Below the pieces are notes generated by a model. That model made no database searches. It had not been told where the DNA came from and saw only the letters and a program-made list of their open reading frames with translations. 41,188 nucleotides of DNA. Source: an uncultured Gammaproteobacteria bacterium. Its GTDB lineage: Bacteria > Pseudomonadota > Gammaproteobacteria > Arenicellales > CALHMG01. The translations under genes and the position numbers were made by a program. The stretch is from NCBI GenBank assembly GCA_938034705.1, contig CALHMG010000105.1, positions 1 through 41,188 of the forward strand, in the 5' to 3' direction. Positions 1 through 9,048 of this stretch are shown here, piece by piece; position 1 is the first letter of the stretch; each line of letters opens with the position of its first letter.

Positions 1-28
1 GTTGTTTTCTGAATCAGAACTAGGAAGC

Positions 29-1012
29 CTAGCGATCCGATTCAGCATGGTCAAGCAAGCTCGCGATCTCAGGGATTGAACCTGTATACACAAGGCGCTC
101 GACACGATAGTCCCGTTCTGGGCACTTTAAATATCTAATCAAATCAAATAGTTCCGTAGAAGTCTTAAAGTCGTTTTGAGTGATGAAATATGAAATTAAC
201 CTGACAAGCGGTTCTGCCCGGTGAGGTTTGACGTTAAAAGCCTCCTGATAGCTCTCGATGACCTGATTTACCGGCCCGCCGAGCCGTTCGAGTATTAAGC
301 CAACCTTATAAAACGAGAACCAGATCGCGTCCTCATCGCCACCCATTGTGGTGCGAAGTCGGTATAGATCGAGCGCTCTAGTTAGATTTTCTGAGGTCAT
401 GTGGCTCTGGGCGAGCATGAACACCGTGCGCGGGTCGTCGGGGTTGGCGGCAAACTCCTCTTCCAGAATGATGGCGTCACGTCGGGTTTTCTCGGCGTGG
501 CCAAGCTGATTGCGTGCGCTGTCCTGTTGCGGGAAGTTGATAACGCCAGGCAGATCGGCGTCGGTGTAGGGCTCATCCAGGTCAAGCAGCTCGTGTACGC
601 GGCCGGTGTAACGCCAGTTGCGTGACGATTTGACGAGCTGTCGTCGCCAGTACTCGATGCCGTCGAAGCAGGTTTTGATGTTGTACGACTCATAGCTCAG
701 GGGCGGCAGCTCGAACGCATCGTCAAACACCAGAATCTCGTCGGCATCGATGATCAGACAGTAGTCGGCGTGCTGGCGTGCAAGTTCAAGACTGCGATTG
801 CGGCTCGCGGCAAAACCGTCCCAGGGGATATCGATCATGGTGCCGGGAATGTCGGCCAGAAAAGCCTCAACGAGTTCGCGCGTGTTGTCGGTGGAGCCCG
901 TATCGGCGATCACCCAGAAATCGATCAGCGGCTTCACGGTTGCCAGACATCGTTCAATGACGTGGGATTCGTCTTTGACGATCATCGAAAGTGCGATTGT
1001 GGGTGTGGGCAT
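29..1012 (-). CDS. Family 2 glycosyltransferase with C-terminal TPR-like helices
   Basis: A cytoplasmic GT-A fold glycosyltransferase of 327 aa. The N-terminus has the family 2 signature: MIVKDE at residues 10-15, the IADTGSTDNT nucleotide-binding segment near 35-44, and a DAD metal motif at 89-91 followed by E92. From about residue 170 the protein is helical with repeats resembling TPR units, as in GT2 proteins that couple sugar transfer to protein-protein contact. There is no signal peptide or membrane segment. It is divergent from the next glycosyltransferase with 79 bp between the starts, so the two probably share a promoter region and act on the same glycan or glycoprotein. Acceptor and sugar are unknown. 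The start is the ATG directly before the conserved first beta strand. Confidence 0.88.
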   Translation of the reverse strand: MPTPTIALSMIVKDESHVIERCLATVKPLIDFWVIADTGSTDNTRELVEAFLADIPGTMIDIPWDGFAASRNRSLELARQHADYCLIIDADEILVFDDAFELPPLSYESYNIKTCFDGIEYWRRQLVKSSRNWRYTGRVHELLDLDEPYTDADLPGVINFPQQDSARNQLGHAEKTRRDAIILEEEFAANPDDPRTVFMLAQSHMTSENLTRALDLYRLRTTMGGDEDAIWFSFYKVGLILERLGGPVNQVIESYQEAFNVKPHRAEPLVRLISYFITQNDFKTSTELFDLIRYLKCPERDYRVERLVYTGSIPEIASLLDHAESDR

Positions 1013-1091
1013 CTGCGGCTTCGTGGGCGTCAGGCATTAACTCTTGATAGTATGCCGGGGTGGGCTGACTAACTAAAGGGACTTACCGGCC

Positions 1092-3017
1092 ATGACCGCA
1101 GACGACGGCAGCAGTGACACGGCGTTACAGCGGCGACGTATCGAAGAGCTGGAGCAGGAGCTTGCGCAAACTCGCGAGCAGTTGCGGTCGGCCACGCGTA
1201 ACAGACTCGAAGCAGCGCTGCTTACGCAAAACGTCCAGAGCCTTAAAAAAGAAAGCATTCGTTTAAAGCAGCGCATTCGATACCTGCGTGCACAGCTCGA
1301 CGCCGAAGATTCAGTCCCGGTACGTCTGCCCGATGGCGCGGGGCTGCCCGCGGAAAAAGCTTTTTCGAGGGCGCTGGCCCAGGGTCAGGCGACGTACAGT
1401 TTCAGGTTTTCCGAAAACTATCCGGAACATGATGAAATCGCGGCAACGGGCAATTCACGCGATGACGCTATCGATGACAGCGCCGCATGGCGGTCGACTG
1501 AAATAAAGCCCGGAGAGATCCCGGGTAACGACTGGACGCGGGCGAACGCGACAGGCTACAGCGAGGCGTTTGTTGCGAGTCGATCTGTCAGCGTCATCAT
1601 CCCCGTGTACAACGGCCAGGAGCAGCTCAACAATACGCTCGCGCTTCTCAGTTTTCAGGACTACCCCAAGGCGTTGACCGAAATCGTGATCGCCGACGAC
1701 GGGTCCAGTCCGGCGGCGAAGGTTCCCGAGATAGATAACCTTCCGGCAACTCGCGTCGTCGCCCAGGAAGATCTCGGGTTCCGGCTTGCCGCCGCGCGCA
1801 ACCTCGGCGCCGCGGCCGCAACGGGTGAGATTCTGCTGTTTCTCGATTGCGACATGCTGCCTGATCCGCAGTGGATTTCGCGTCACGCCTGCTGGCATCA
1901 CGGCAGTGACATCATGGTGACACCCGGATCGCGCCGGCACATGCAAACCGAGGACGTCGCCGACTTTATCGGTCAGGTCAAAGCGCAGCCGGGCAGGCCG
2001 TTCACGGAAACCGACTGGCTTGCCAATACGCGAGCGCCGCGCTGGATCGAGGAGTACTACGCGATGACCAGCGACCTGCGCGATGAAACACCTGAAATCA
2101 TCTACGTCGTGTGCGGTGGCAACATGGGCGTATCGCGCGCGTTGTTCGAGGCCGTGGGCGGTTTCAGCGAGGCGTTTTCAGGCTGGGGTGGCGAAGACGC
2201 GGAACTGACCTATCGACTGTACAGTCAGGGCGCCGTGATCGTTCCCAATACCGACGCGCTTTGTGTGCATCAGGGCATGGACGGTGTTGCCGGCGCCGAC
2301 GGTGATGAGAGTCTCGAGTTTGCGCACCAGAAGGTGCTGCTCCAGGACCTGATACCGGTACCTCCCTTTCGACGCCACGAAAGCAAGGCGATTTCCACCA
2401 GGCCGACGCTGGCGGTTACCGTACTGGCGAGCTACGAGCCCGCGGCCCAGATCATCGAATGCGTCGAATCGATTTTGCGCGCACCGCTGACGGACCTCGT
2501 GATCGATGTCAGCGTCCCCGATGACCATGCCGAACGGCGTTCACTTGAATTTCGATTTGGTTCGGATCCGCGCATCGACTGCAGTGGCGAGGCCGACGTT
2601 GACGAGTTCATTCCGTACATGGCGGTGGTTGCGCCTTATGTTGGTCTGTCACCCGATACGCTGATGTTGATGATGGAGAGTCTCAACGACAACGGTTACG
2701 GCATGGCGACCGCCGTCGATGCAGCCATCGGCTCGACGCCTGCCGTTGTCATGTATAGACAGCGTGCGCTGCAGCGTGCGCTGCTGACGGCTGACAGTCA
2801 GGCCGACGTCGCCACAACGATCGATCGACTGTTTGGTGTTGACAGTTATGATTTTCACAGCGTCGGCATCACGCAGCTTTTTGATGCCGCCGTGCTGCCG
2901 CCTTTTCACGATCCCGCCGGGCACGAGCCGCGTTCTGCGAGCGGTTCCGTTGATGCGTCCGGTCCGCTGGTAACGCGACTGCTGACGGATCTTGGTCTGA
3001 CGACAACGCAATCCTGA
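1092..3017 (+). CDS. Large family 2 glycosyltransferase with N-terminal coiled coil
   Basis: A 641-aa protein. Residues about 12-72 form a charged heptad-rich coiled coil (many E, Q, R, L). Residues about 165-395 are a GT-A domain with VIIPVYNG (168-175), ADDGSS (201-206), the DCD metal motif (252-254) and a galactosyltransferase-type WGGED (365-369), with a conserved His at 393. This arrangement resembles chondroitin or polysaccharide polymerase-type GT2 modules. The C-terminal 220 residues are not recognised and may be a second, degenerate transferase domain: they include TLAVTVLASYEP, a typical first-strand pattern. It precedes another GT2 gene by 19 bp on the same strand and they are probably co-transcribed. 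An AAAGGGA sequence lies about 11 nt before the ATG. Confidence 0.87.
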   Translation: MTADDGSSDTALQRRRIEELEQELAQTREQLRSATRNRLEAALLTQNVQSLKKESIRLKQRIRYLRAQLDAEDSVPVRLPDGAGLPAEKAFSRALAQGQATYSFRFSENYPEHDEIAATGNSRDDAIDDSAAWRSTEIKPGEIPGNDWTRANATGYSEAFVASRSVSVIIPVYNGQEQLNNTLALLSFQDYPKALTEIVIADDGSSPAAKVPEIDNLPATRVVAQEDLGFRLAAARNLGAAAATGEILLFLDCDMLPDPQWISRHACWHHGSDIMVTPGSRRHMQTEDVADFIGQVKAQPGRPFTETDWLANTRAPRWIEEYYAMTSDLRDETPEIIYVVCGGNMGVSRALFEAVGGFSEAFSGWGGEDAELTYRLYSQGAVIVPNTDALCVHQGMDGVAGADGDESLEFAHQKVLLQDLIPVPPFRRHESKAISTRPTLAVTVLASYEPAAQIIECVESILRAPLTDLVIDVSVPDDHAERRSLEFRFGSDPRIDCSGEADVDEFIPYMAVVAPYVGLSPDTLMLMMESLNDNGYGMATAVDAAIGSTPAVVMYRQRALQRALLTADSQADVATTIDRLFGVDSYDFHSVGITQLFDAAVLPPFHDPAGHEPRSASGSVDASGPLVTRLLTDLGLTTTQS

Positions 3018-3036
3018 CGCACGGCAGTTTATTCAC

Positions 3037-4494
3037 ATGAGCCACGACCAAAAGATGCCGCGCGTTTTCGCGTTTGAACATGGCGCAGGTGGCGTCGACG
3101 CGTTTAACGCATTGCGCGCCCGGGCCGACGCAGCGTCCGCGCCGCTGGTCACCTTTCGAGGGCGAAACGGCGAAGGATGGGATGAAACCTGCGACCGGGC
3201 GGATGTGGTTGTCGGCCTTGATGTTGACCATCCGGAGCGATGTGATCTTGTAACTGCAGAACCGTTTTCGCTGTCCGACTACAATCCGCTGGGCTGGCGA
3301 AGCGCTTCAAGCGCGAGTTTTGTCATGATCGATCAGATCGGCAACTCGGCTACCCCCGAAGCGCTGGCATCGTTTATTCGCTACTCCGGCAGGTCCGTCA
3401 CGCTCTACAGTCATGACCCGAACGCGGCAGCGGCCGGCGCGGAGCATGGTTATACGGTGAGGCCGTTTGTTGACGATGCCACGCAGACCGCCCGGCAGAT
3501 GCGTCAGTATCGCGCGGTCATCGACCACGCCAATCTTTATTCGACCCCGGGTCAGCGTGCGTCCTGGCTCGTGCGGCTCGCGGCCGCGGGCGTGCCGGTG
3601 GTTTTGCTTGATGATGCGAGCGACATCAGCGAGCTGATAAGTCCGGAACTGATGGCTTGCTTCAGGGAGACGACGTTTGATGTGGTCCGCGACGCCGGCC
3701 TGCGACGGGCTATCGCGTTCAGAACGGCGCGTGCGAGCATGAAACATCACAGCTTCGCGGCGCTGTGGCGTGAGGTTGAATCCATCACCGGCGTTGAACT
3801 GCTGGCTCCTGAAACCATCAGCGTTCTGGCCGTGACACGGCGGCCGGAGCTGATCGAACATATCGCACACCAGCTGAGCATGCAGACCTATCCTCACCTG
3901 GAAACCGTGCTGGTAACTCACGGACGTGAGGAAGAGTTCAACGCCGCTCTGGCGACTGTCTCGTCGCCGCTGCCGAACTGCAAGCTGATTCGCGCGCCCG
4001 AAGACCTCAACCTCGGGGAGTGTCTCAATCTGGCACTGGACCAGGCGACGGGTACGTTCGTATCAAAGTTCGACGACGACGATATCTATGATCAGGATCA
4101 TTTCTGGGATCTGGTGCTGGCGCACGAATATTCAGGCGCAACGCTGGTCGGCAAGCCGGCGGAATACATCTACTTCGGTGACGTGGACGTCACCGTGCGC
4201 CGGGCTCTGGATGGCGTCGAGGGGTACGACGACAAGCAGGCGGGTGGCACGCTGTTTTTGCTGCGTGACGACGCGCTCAAGGTCGGTGGCTGGCACAACG
4301 ATCCCCGGGAGATCGATCGACGACTGATCGGCGATGTCTACTACGCCGGCGGAAACTGCTATCGGATTCAGGGCCTGGGCTTTGTTCTGAACCGACACGG
4401 TCAGGGTCATACCTGGGATGTCGGTCAAAGCTTTTTTGTGCCGATCGAGCCCAACATGAAAGGGCTCGCGCTGGATCAGGCTGGATTCTCCTGA
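3037..4494 (+). CDS. Two-part glycosyltransferase: GT-B-like N-terminus, GT2 C-terminus
   Basis: A 485-aa protein. The C-terminal part from about residue 260 is a family 2 domain: ISVLAVTRRP opens it, LNLGECLNLAL and a DDDD metal cluster at 346-349 follow, then a substrate loop with GGWHND. The N-terminal 250 residues look like the end of a GT-B (group 1 or CgeB-like) transferase: an acidic or polar segment, then ASWLVRLAAAGVPVVLLDD near 175-193 and a helical tail ending in WREVESITG, which matches how such domains usually finish. It follows the coiled-coil GT2 gene closely. Its last 19 bases overlap the end of the convergent P-loop gene. It probably adds sugars to the same polymer; donor and acceptor cannot be deduced. 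Confidence 0.85.
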   Translation: MSHDQKMPRVFAFEHGAGGVDAFNALRARADAASAPLVTFRGRNGEGWDETCDRADVVVGLDVDHPERCDLVTAEPFSLSDYNPLGWRSASSASFVMIDQIGNSATPEALASFIRYSGRSVTLYSHDPNAAAAGAEHGYTVRPFVDDATQTARQMRQYRAVIDHANLYSTPGQRASWLVRLAAAGVPVVLLDDASDISELISPELMACFRETTFDVVRDAGLRRAIAFRTARASMKHHSFAALWREVESITGVELLAPETISVLAVTRRPELIEHIAHQLSMQTYPHLETVLVTHGREEEFNAALATVSSPLPNCKLIRAPEDLNLGECLNLALDQATGTFVSKFDDDDIYDQDHFWDLVLAHEYSGATLVGKPAEYIYFGDVDVTVRRALDGVEGYDDKQAGGTLFLLRDDALKVGGWHNDPREIDRRLIGDVYYAGGNCYRIQGLGFVLNRHGQGHTWDVGQSFFVPIEPNMKGLALDQAGFS

Positions 4495-5036
4495 GCGACG
4501 TCGTCGTGATCTTCGGGTTCTGAAAGCAGGGGAAGGTAGGCGGCGAGATCTTCGTTCAGCCGAAAGAGCTCCAGTGCGCCCTTCAGATTGCCCTCGGCAC
4601 CAATCCTCTCCCAGAGTGTTGTGAAGTCGGCCGCCCGCGTAGTCGAACGGATAGCCAGGTGATGCTTTCGCGTAGCGATCGCCGAACGAATTCCGGCGGC
4701 TACGCAATCGACGTACTCGAGGCAGGCGGCAGCGTCAGACTCTCCAGGCTGCACGCTGAGTCGACCTTTCACCAGCGGTGTCCAGTGCGCAACGGTCGCT
4801 TCATCAAAGCCAAAACGATGATAGGCCGATGCGGTATGACTGCGGTCGGCCTCCAGATGGACAAACATTGCGCTGTCATTAAGCTGGTTCAGGGACCATG
4901 CAAGGTGCCTGTCGAAAGCGATGTAATTGTCCTTGTGGGGCCGGTCTTGTCCAAACGTGTAGTTGCTCATGAAGCCGCAGGCGCTGGCGAGAGTTTTCTC
5001 GCCAGACCGACCCGGGCTCAGGATGTAAACCAGCAT
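4476..5036 (-). CDS. Small P-loop protein, probable sulfotransferase relative
   Basis: A 186-aa soluble protein starting with a hydrophobic strand and SPGRSGEKTL (residues 7-16). This resembles the 5'-phosphosulfate loop of PAPS-dependent sulfotransferases (GxxRSGTT). Residues 58-66 (VHLEADRSH) resemble a second strand with a polar edge. The protein is much shorter than typical sulfotransferases (250-300 aa), so it may be a minimal or atypical member, or another P-loop kinase-like family. Its start lies 15 bp after the stop of the upstream DUF3604 gene, indicating one transcript. Its 3' end overlaps the convergent glycosyltransferase by 19 bp. Sulfation of the glycan built by the neighbouring transferases is a reasonable guess but not shown. 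Confidence 0.6.
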   Translation of the reverse strand: MLVYILSPGRSGEKTLASACGFMSNYTFGQDRPHKDNYIAFDRHLAWSLNQLNDSAMFVHLEADRSHTASAYHRFGFDEATVAHWTPLVKGRLSVQPGESDAAACLEYVDCVAAGIRSAIATRKHHLAIRSTTRAADFTTLWERIGAEGNLKGALELFRLNEDLAAYLPLLSEPEDHDDVAQENPA

Positions 5037-5051
5037 CGTTCGTTCGATCTC

Positions 5052-7346
5052 TTATTTGAACACAAAGATCGGGCTGCTCCATGCCTGGAAGCCGTCTTCT
5101 GTTGTGACCGCAATCCACAGCGGGTTGTCGCCAGTTGCGCTGACGGGTATGCGAACCACGTGCTCAACTTCACGATGCGTATTTTCCTCAGGCAGCCTGA
5201 ACACCTTGATCTTGCGCTCGAGTCCACCGGCATCAAGAACCGTATCTTCAAGCCCGATTTCCGACAGCGCGCATTTGATCTCACCGTGATTGCAGGTGAG
5301 GTCAATGGATCCGCCAGCTTCTGCGTCAAGCCACGCGTCAAAGCCACCAAAGTTGCCAGTCGTGATCGCGTCGAACTCCACCGTATTCATGCCGGTCTGC
5401 TCCAGCAGTCGCTCGTGGTTCCAGGCATTGATCTTGCTCATCTTCGTGATCCGGCAGCCGTTAAAGCGTGCGCGGCCGGTCCACGTGGACTGTCGACCGC
5501 GACCGCGATACTCGGAGCCGCTCCATACAACCCGAATTCTGTCGCCAAGCTCGGATTCTGAATAGGGTCGTACGGTGGTCAGTACGTCTGTGCCGTTGCG
5601 TACCTCGATGCGTTCAATCGGCGACGGTGACTTTACGGTGAAACGAAGCTCGACCTCGTCGCTGTCGGTTTTGACGATGTCGCCCATCATGACGTCAGTC
5701 ACCTGGTGTGACTTCGGGTTGTCGAATGCGTTGGGGTCGCGTTCGTACAGCGTAGCGGGTGAATCAAAGTGCGCGGTCACGTCCATGTGCAGTCTGCAGC
5801 CTGTCGTACCGTAGTGGTGGCGTCTGCGCATCGCCTCGAATATACCGTCGCGCGTCAGCTCCTTCGCGATAAAGCACGTCAGCCCGCCGTAGGCTCCAAA
5901 CATGGACGTGCCGGGATAGCTCGCCCCGGGGCGACCCTTGTGTCCGTCGCTGTTGCAAACTACGCCCGATCGATGGCCTTCGGGAAATCCGTCGGTGAGC
6001 AGCCACTCAAAGGTGCCCCACGCAGAGTGAATCTCCATCGCCGTTTCGAGTTTCGGATCGTGCGCGTATTTAATGTCAGCATACCGACCCCCGACGTGAG
6101 CGTAGATCGTGCAGTCTTCATCCTTGAGTGCTTCGAAAAGATCGTTGGCCGTTGTCGCATCCGTATTGATGTCGGATCGATCAACGAGAAGGGCGTGGGA
6201 TGATCGTCGAATCTGACGTCCTTCGGTCTTGAAAAAGACGTTGCGATCGCCACCGACGCTGGTGTTGCCAGACCATTCGTAGCCGGGGAAAACCACAAAC
6301 CGATGATCCTCCTGAAATTCTGCCGTCAGCTCGTTCAGGTACTTCCAGAATGCGTTGTTGACCTGAAAATCGTTGGCCTGATGTCCCGAGACTTCGAGAA
6401 AGGAAAGATTGCGTGCAAAGTTAAAGTAGTCGCGTGATGTTGTGATGCCGATCGACTCACCACTTTGTCCGTGCAGATCGCCCCAGTAGCCGGCGACGTC
6501 GCCGTCGCGAATGATCATCGGGCCGGCTTGCGCAATCTCGTTGCCGGCCTGATCGACTACGCGAATGCGAAGCTCGCCTTCGGCGTCCACCGTCAGGCCT
6601 TCGAGAACCAGTGCTTTTTCTCCGTGTGGAAATTCGACAGTCGACGGCAGCCCGTTTACGGGCAGCGTCGTCTCCAGACTGAAGGTTCCGCTTGCGTGGG
6701 GTGTCGGATTGCCCCAGAGGTCTTCGGCCTTGAGACCAAACTCGAACTTTTCACCCGGGCGACGCAACGTCGAGATGACGGCCTTCCAGCGCGCTGGAGA
6801 TCCGGGCACGACCTCGATGGATGGGCTCTTGGTCAGTGGCACAAAATGTCCGGTTGCGCACACGTCCGCGAGCACTTTGAATTCAAATCCGCGTTCAACC
6901 ATGGTCTGCATCTGCAGCCCCGGTGATCCGCCGGACGTGTCGCCGATGTTGACGGTGATGGTGTCGCCTTCGCGAAGGTAGCCGCCGTGCAGCTGAATGG
7001 TCAGTGAGCGCAGCCACGGACGCTGGCCGGCGGTTTTGCCGTAGGACAGTCTGAGTCTTGAGTTGTTGCTGGGCTCGGCGGTGACGTAGTTGTAGGCCTT
7101 GGGGTCGTGGGTTTGAAGATCACCCTGATCGCCCATGTATCGCCATACGATTCTGATGGCGCCGGTATCGTCGATGCCATAACGGCCGACGTGGTACACG
7201 AGCTTGAAACTCTGGGCGCTTCGAACCTCTACCGGGTCGCTGGGGTCCAGCGTCACGTGGCCGTAGGTGACCGGGTCTTCGGCGGGGTGCGATGCGGGCC
7301 AAAGAGCACCAACGAGTTCGTCTGCAACTGTCTTATTCGATGTCAT
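5052..7346 (-). CDS. DUF3604 / PHP-like hydrolase-fold protein
   Basis: A 764-aa protein with beta-rich N-terminal regions (to about residue 280) and then a DUF3604 domain that opens with GYWGDLHGQSGES (287-298). This corresponds to the first metal-binding motif of the PHP superfamily, although the usual H-x-H reads H-G-Q here. Further family hallmarks are EVSGHQANDFQ (318-328), FPGYEW (353-358), AHVGG and VCNSDGHKGRPG. DUF3604 proteins are commonly found beside sulfatases, as here: a sulfatase is divergently transcribed 175 bp away. The enzymatic reaction of the family is not established; a phosphoesterase or hydrolase acting on modified sugars is plausible. No signal peptide is visible. An AAGG lies about 9-12 nt before the ATG. 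Confidence 0.85.
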   Translation of the reverse strand: MTSNKTVADELVGALWPASHPAEDPVTYGHVTLDPSDPVEVRSAQSFKLVYHVGRYGIDDTGAIRIVWRYMGDQGDLQTHDPKAYNYVTAEPSNNSRLRLSYGKTAGQRPWLRSLTIQLHGGYLREGDTITVNIGDTSGGSPGLQMQTMVERGFEFKVLADVCATGHFVPLTKSPSIEVVPGSPARWKAVISTLRRPGEKFEFGLKAEDLWGNPTPHASGTFSLETTLPVNGLPSTVEFPHGEKALVLEGLTVDAEGELRIRVVDQAGNEIAQAGPMIIRDGDVAGYWGDLHGQSGESIGITTSRDYFNFARNLSFLEVSGHQANDFQVNNAFWKYLNELTAEFQEDHRFVVFPGYEWSGNTSVGGDRNVFFKTEGRQIRRSSHALLVDRSDINTDATTANDLFEALKDEDCTIYAHVGGRYADIKYAHDPKLETAMEIHSAWGTFEWLLTDGFPEGHRSGVVCNSDGHKGRPGASYPGTSMFGAYGGLTCFIAKELTRDGIFEAMRRRHHYGTTGCRLHMDVTAHFDSPATLYERDPNAFDNPKSHQVTDVMMGDIVKTDSDEVELRFTVKSPSPIERIEVRNGTDVLTTVRPYSESELGDRIRVVWSGSEYRGRGRQSTWTGRARFNGCRITKMSKINAWNHERLLEQTGMNTVEFDAITTGNFGGFDAWLDAEAGGSIDLTCNHGEIKCALSEIGLEDTVLDAGGLERKIKVFRLPEENTHREVEHVVRIPVSATGDNPLWIAVTTEDGFQAWSSPIFVFK

Positions 7347-7521
7347 GGATCAGTGCCTTGAATGTTCGGGGCTGAATCGGTTCAGATTCTAACAACTTCA
7401 TGGTCGCAACCTGCTAACTCTGCGCCGTCTAATCACCCAGCAAAATGACAGGACCGGTTGCATCGGCCCGAGAGCGCCCCGTATGGTCTACCAGAGGATC
7501 GATTCTTAAAGGGCATTCTCA

Positions 7522-8985
7522 GTGACAACACGCAAACCCAATTTCCTTTTTCTGTTTTCGGATGAGCATGACCCGAGACACATGGGTGTTTCCGGGTCTG
7601 GACTGGTCAAAACGCCTCACCTGGACGCGCTTGCGGCACGCGGAACGCGATTTGAGAACGCGACGACACCCTGCCCGATCTGCGTGCCGGCAAGAGGGTC
7701 CCTCGCAACCGGACTCCACGTTCACGAGTGCGGTTACTGGGACAATGCGATTGCCTATGAAGGCAAAATCAAAGGCTGGTGCCATGCACTTTCAGAGGCC
7801 GGACACCGCGTCGAGTCCATCGGCAAGCTGCACTACACCAAAACCGAGGACCCGACGGGGTTTGATGTAGAGCATGCCCCGATGCATATCTGGGAAGGCA
7901 TTGGCATGGTCTGGGGGTCGATTCGTGATCCCCTGCCCAAAACCCAGGTGATGAAGCAGATGCTCAAGGATGTCGGCCCGGGGACCTGCAGCTATAACGA
8001 ATACGATCTGGACGTCACAACGCGCACTGAAAAATGGCTCCACGACCGTGGCGCCGCGCCAGACGACAAGCCATGGGCGCTTTTTGTCGGAATGGTGTCC
8101 CCGCACTTTCCTCTGGTAGCCCCGGAGCGATTTTTTGAACACTACCCGCTGCACAAGATCGAACATTCCAAGCTGCTTCCGAGCGATGGCTATGAATGGC
8201 ACCCGTGGATAGCCGCCCGGGAAGCGTTCATGGGTCAGGATCATTTTTTCGATGGTCAGCCCGAGCGTCGCAAGCTCGCGATCGCATCCTATTTTGCGCT
8301 GTGCTCTTTCATGGACGAGAACATGGGCCGCGTCCTCAAAGCGCTTGAAGCCTCGGGACAGCTCGACAACACCATCGTTGTCTATACATCAGATCATGGC
8401 GACAACATCGGACAGCGCGCCCTCTGGGGCAAGTCGAATCTGTACAAGGAGTCCGTCGACGTGCCGATGATTGTGGCCGGTCCGGGTATTGCCAAAGGCG
8501 AAGTTAACTCCACGCCCGTCGGCCTCACTGACATTCACGCCACGGCTCTGGACTGTATGGGCGTCGCCGATATCGATGACGAACACGAGCGGCCGTCAAA
8601 GTCGCTGCTGCAGATGCTCGGATCGAATCAGGAGCGCATGATGCTGTCCCAGTATCACGCGGCCGGTGCCCCAACCGGTGCGTTCATGATTGACGACGGT
8701 CGCCACAAGTATCACTACTACGTCGACTACCCATCGGAGCTGTTTGATACGCAGTCCGATCCCGAAGAAACCACCAACCTCGCGGGCTACGCAGATTACG
8801 TGAACGTTGAACAGCGACTTCATCAGGAACTCGTTCGCCAGCTTGGCGGCAAAACGCCCGAGGCCGTCGACGCCATGGCGAAGCGGGATCAGAACGCGCT
8901 GATTGCAAAGTACGGCGGACCCGAGAAAGCGATGACTGTCGGTACACCGGGAGCGACACCGGCTCCAGGCAAGGGTCACGAGTAG
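7522..8985 (+). CDS. Cytoplasmic type I sulfatase (arylsulfatase / choline-sulfatase type)
   Basis: A 487-aa alkaline-phosphatase-superfamily hydrolase that cleaves sulfate esters. The start is GTG, preceded by AAAGGG at 8 nt spacing. Visible active-site elements: D14-E15 in SDEHD, the maturation motif C54-V-P-A-R58 where C54 would become formylglycine, IGKLHY with Lys and His near 101-105, and the C-terminal metal-site segment TSDHGDNIGQ with WGKSNLYKES. There is no export signal, unlike many periplasmic sulfatases, so a small imported sulfate ester is the likely substrate. It is followed 63 bp later by a TIM-barrel isomerase-like gene and is divergent from the DUF3604 gene. A maturase (FGE or anSME) is required; none is convincingly present in this window. 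Confidence 0.93.
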   Translation: MTTRKPNFLFLFSDEHDPRHMGVSGSGLVKTPHLDALAARGTRFENATTPCPICVPARGSLATGLHVHECGYWDNAIAYEGKIKGWCHALSEAGHRVESIGKLHYTKTEDPTGFDVEHAPMHIWEGIGMVWGSIRDPLPKTQVMKQMLKDVGPGTCSYNEYDLDVTTRTEKWLHDRGAAPDDKPWALFVGMVSPHFPLVAPERFFEHYPLHKIEHSKLLPSDGYEWHPWIAAREAFMGQDHFFDGQPERRKLAIASYFALCSFMDENMGRVLKALEASGQLDNTIVVYTSDHGDNIGQRALWGKSNLYKESVDVPMIVAGPGIAKGEVNSTPVGLTDIHATALDCMGVADIDDEHERPSKSLLQMLGSNQERMMLSQYHAAGAPTGAFMIDDGRHKYHYYVDYPSELFDTQSDPEETTNLAGYADYVNVEQRLHQELVRQLGGKTPEAVDAMAKRDQNALIAKYGGPEKAMTVGTPGATPAPGKGHE

Positions 8986-9048
8986 ATGCGAACCTGAACG
9001 CTTCGCGATTCGCCACGCTGACGCCCAACGACGAGGATTTCGACGCAA

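Noticed and set aside
7-19. Palindrome TTCTGAATCAGAA after the first gene's stop as terminator
   Set aside because: The single-base centre cannot form a hairpin loop and no T tract follows on the minus strand.
4659-5561. 300-codon plus-strand open frame
   Set aside because: Antisense to the P-loop protein and the DUF3604 gene, both with recognisable motifs; this is high-GC frame openness.
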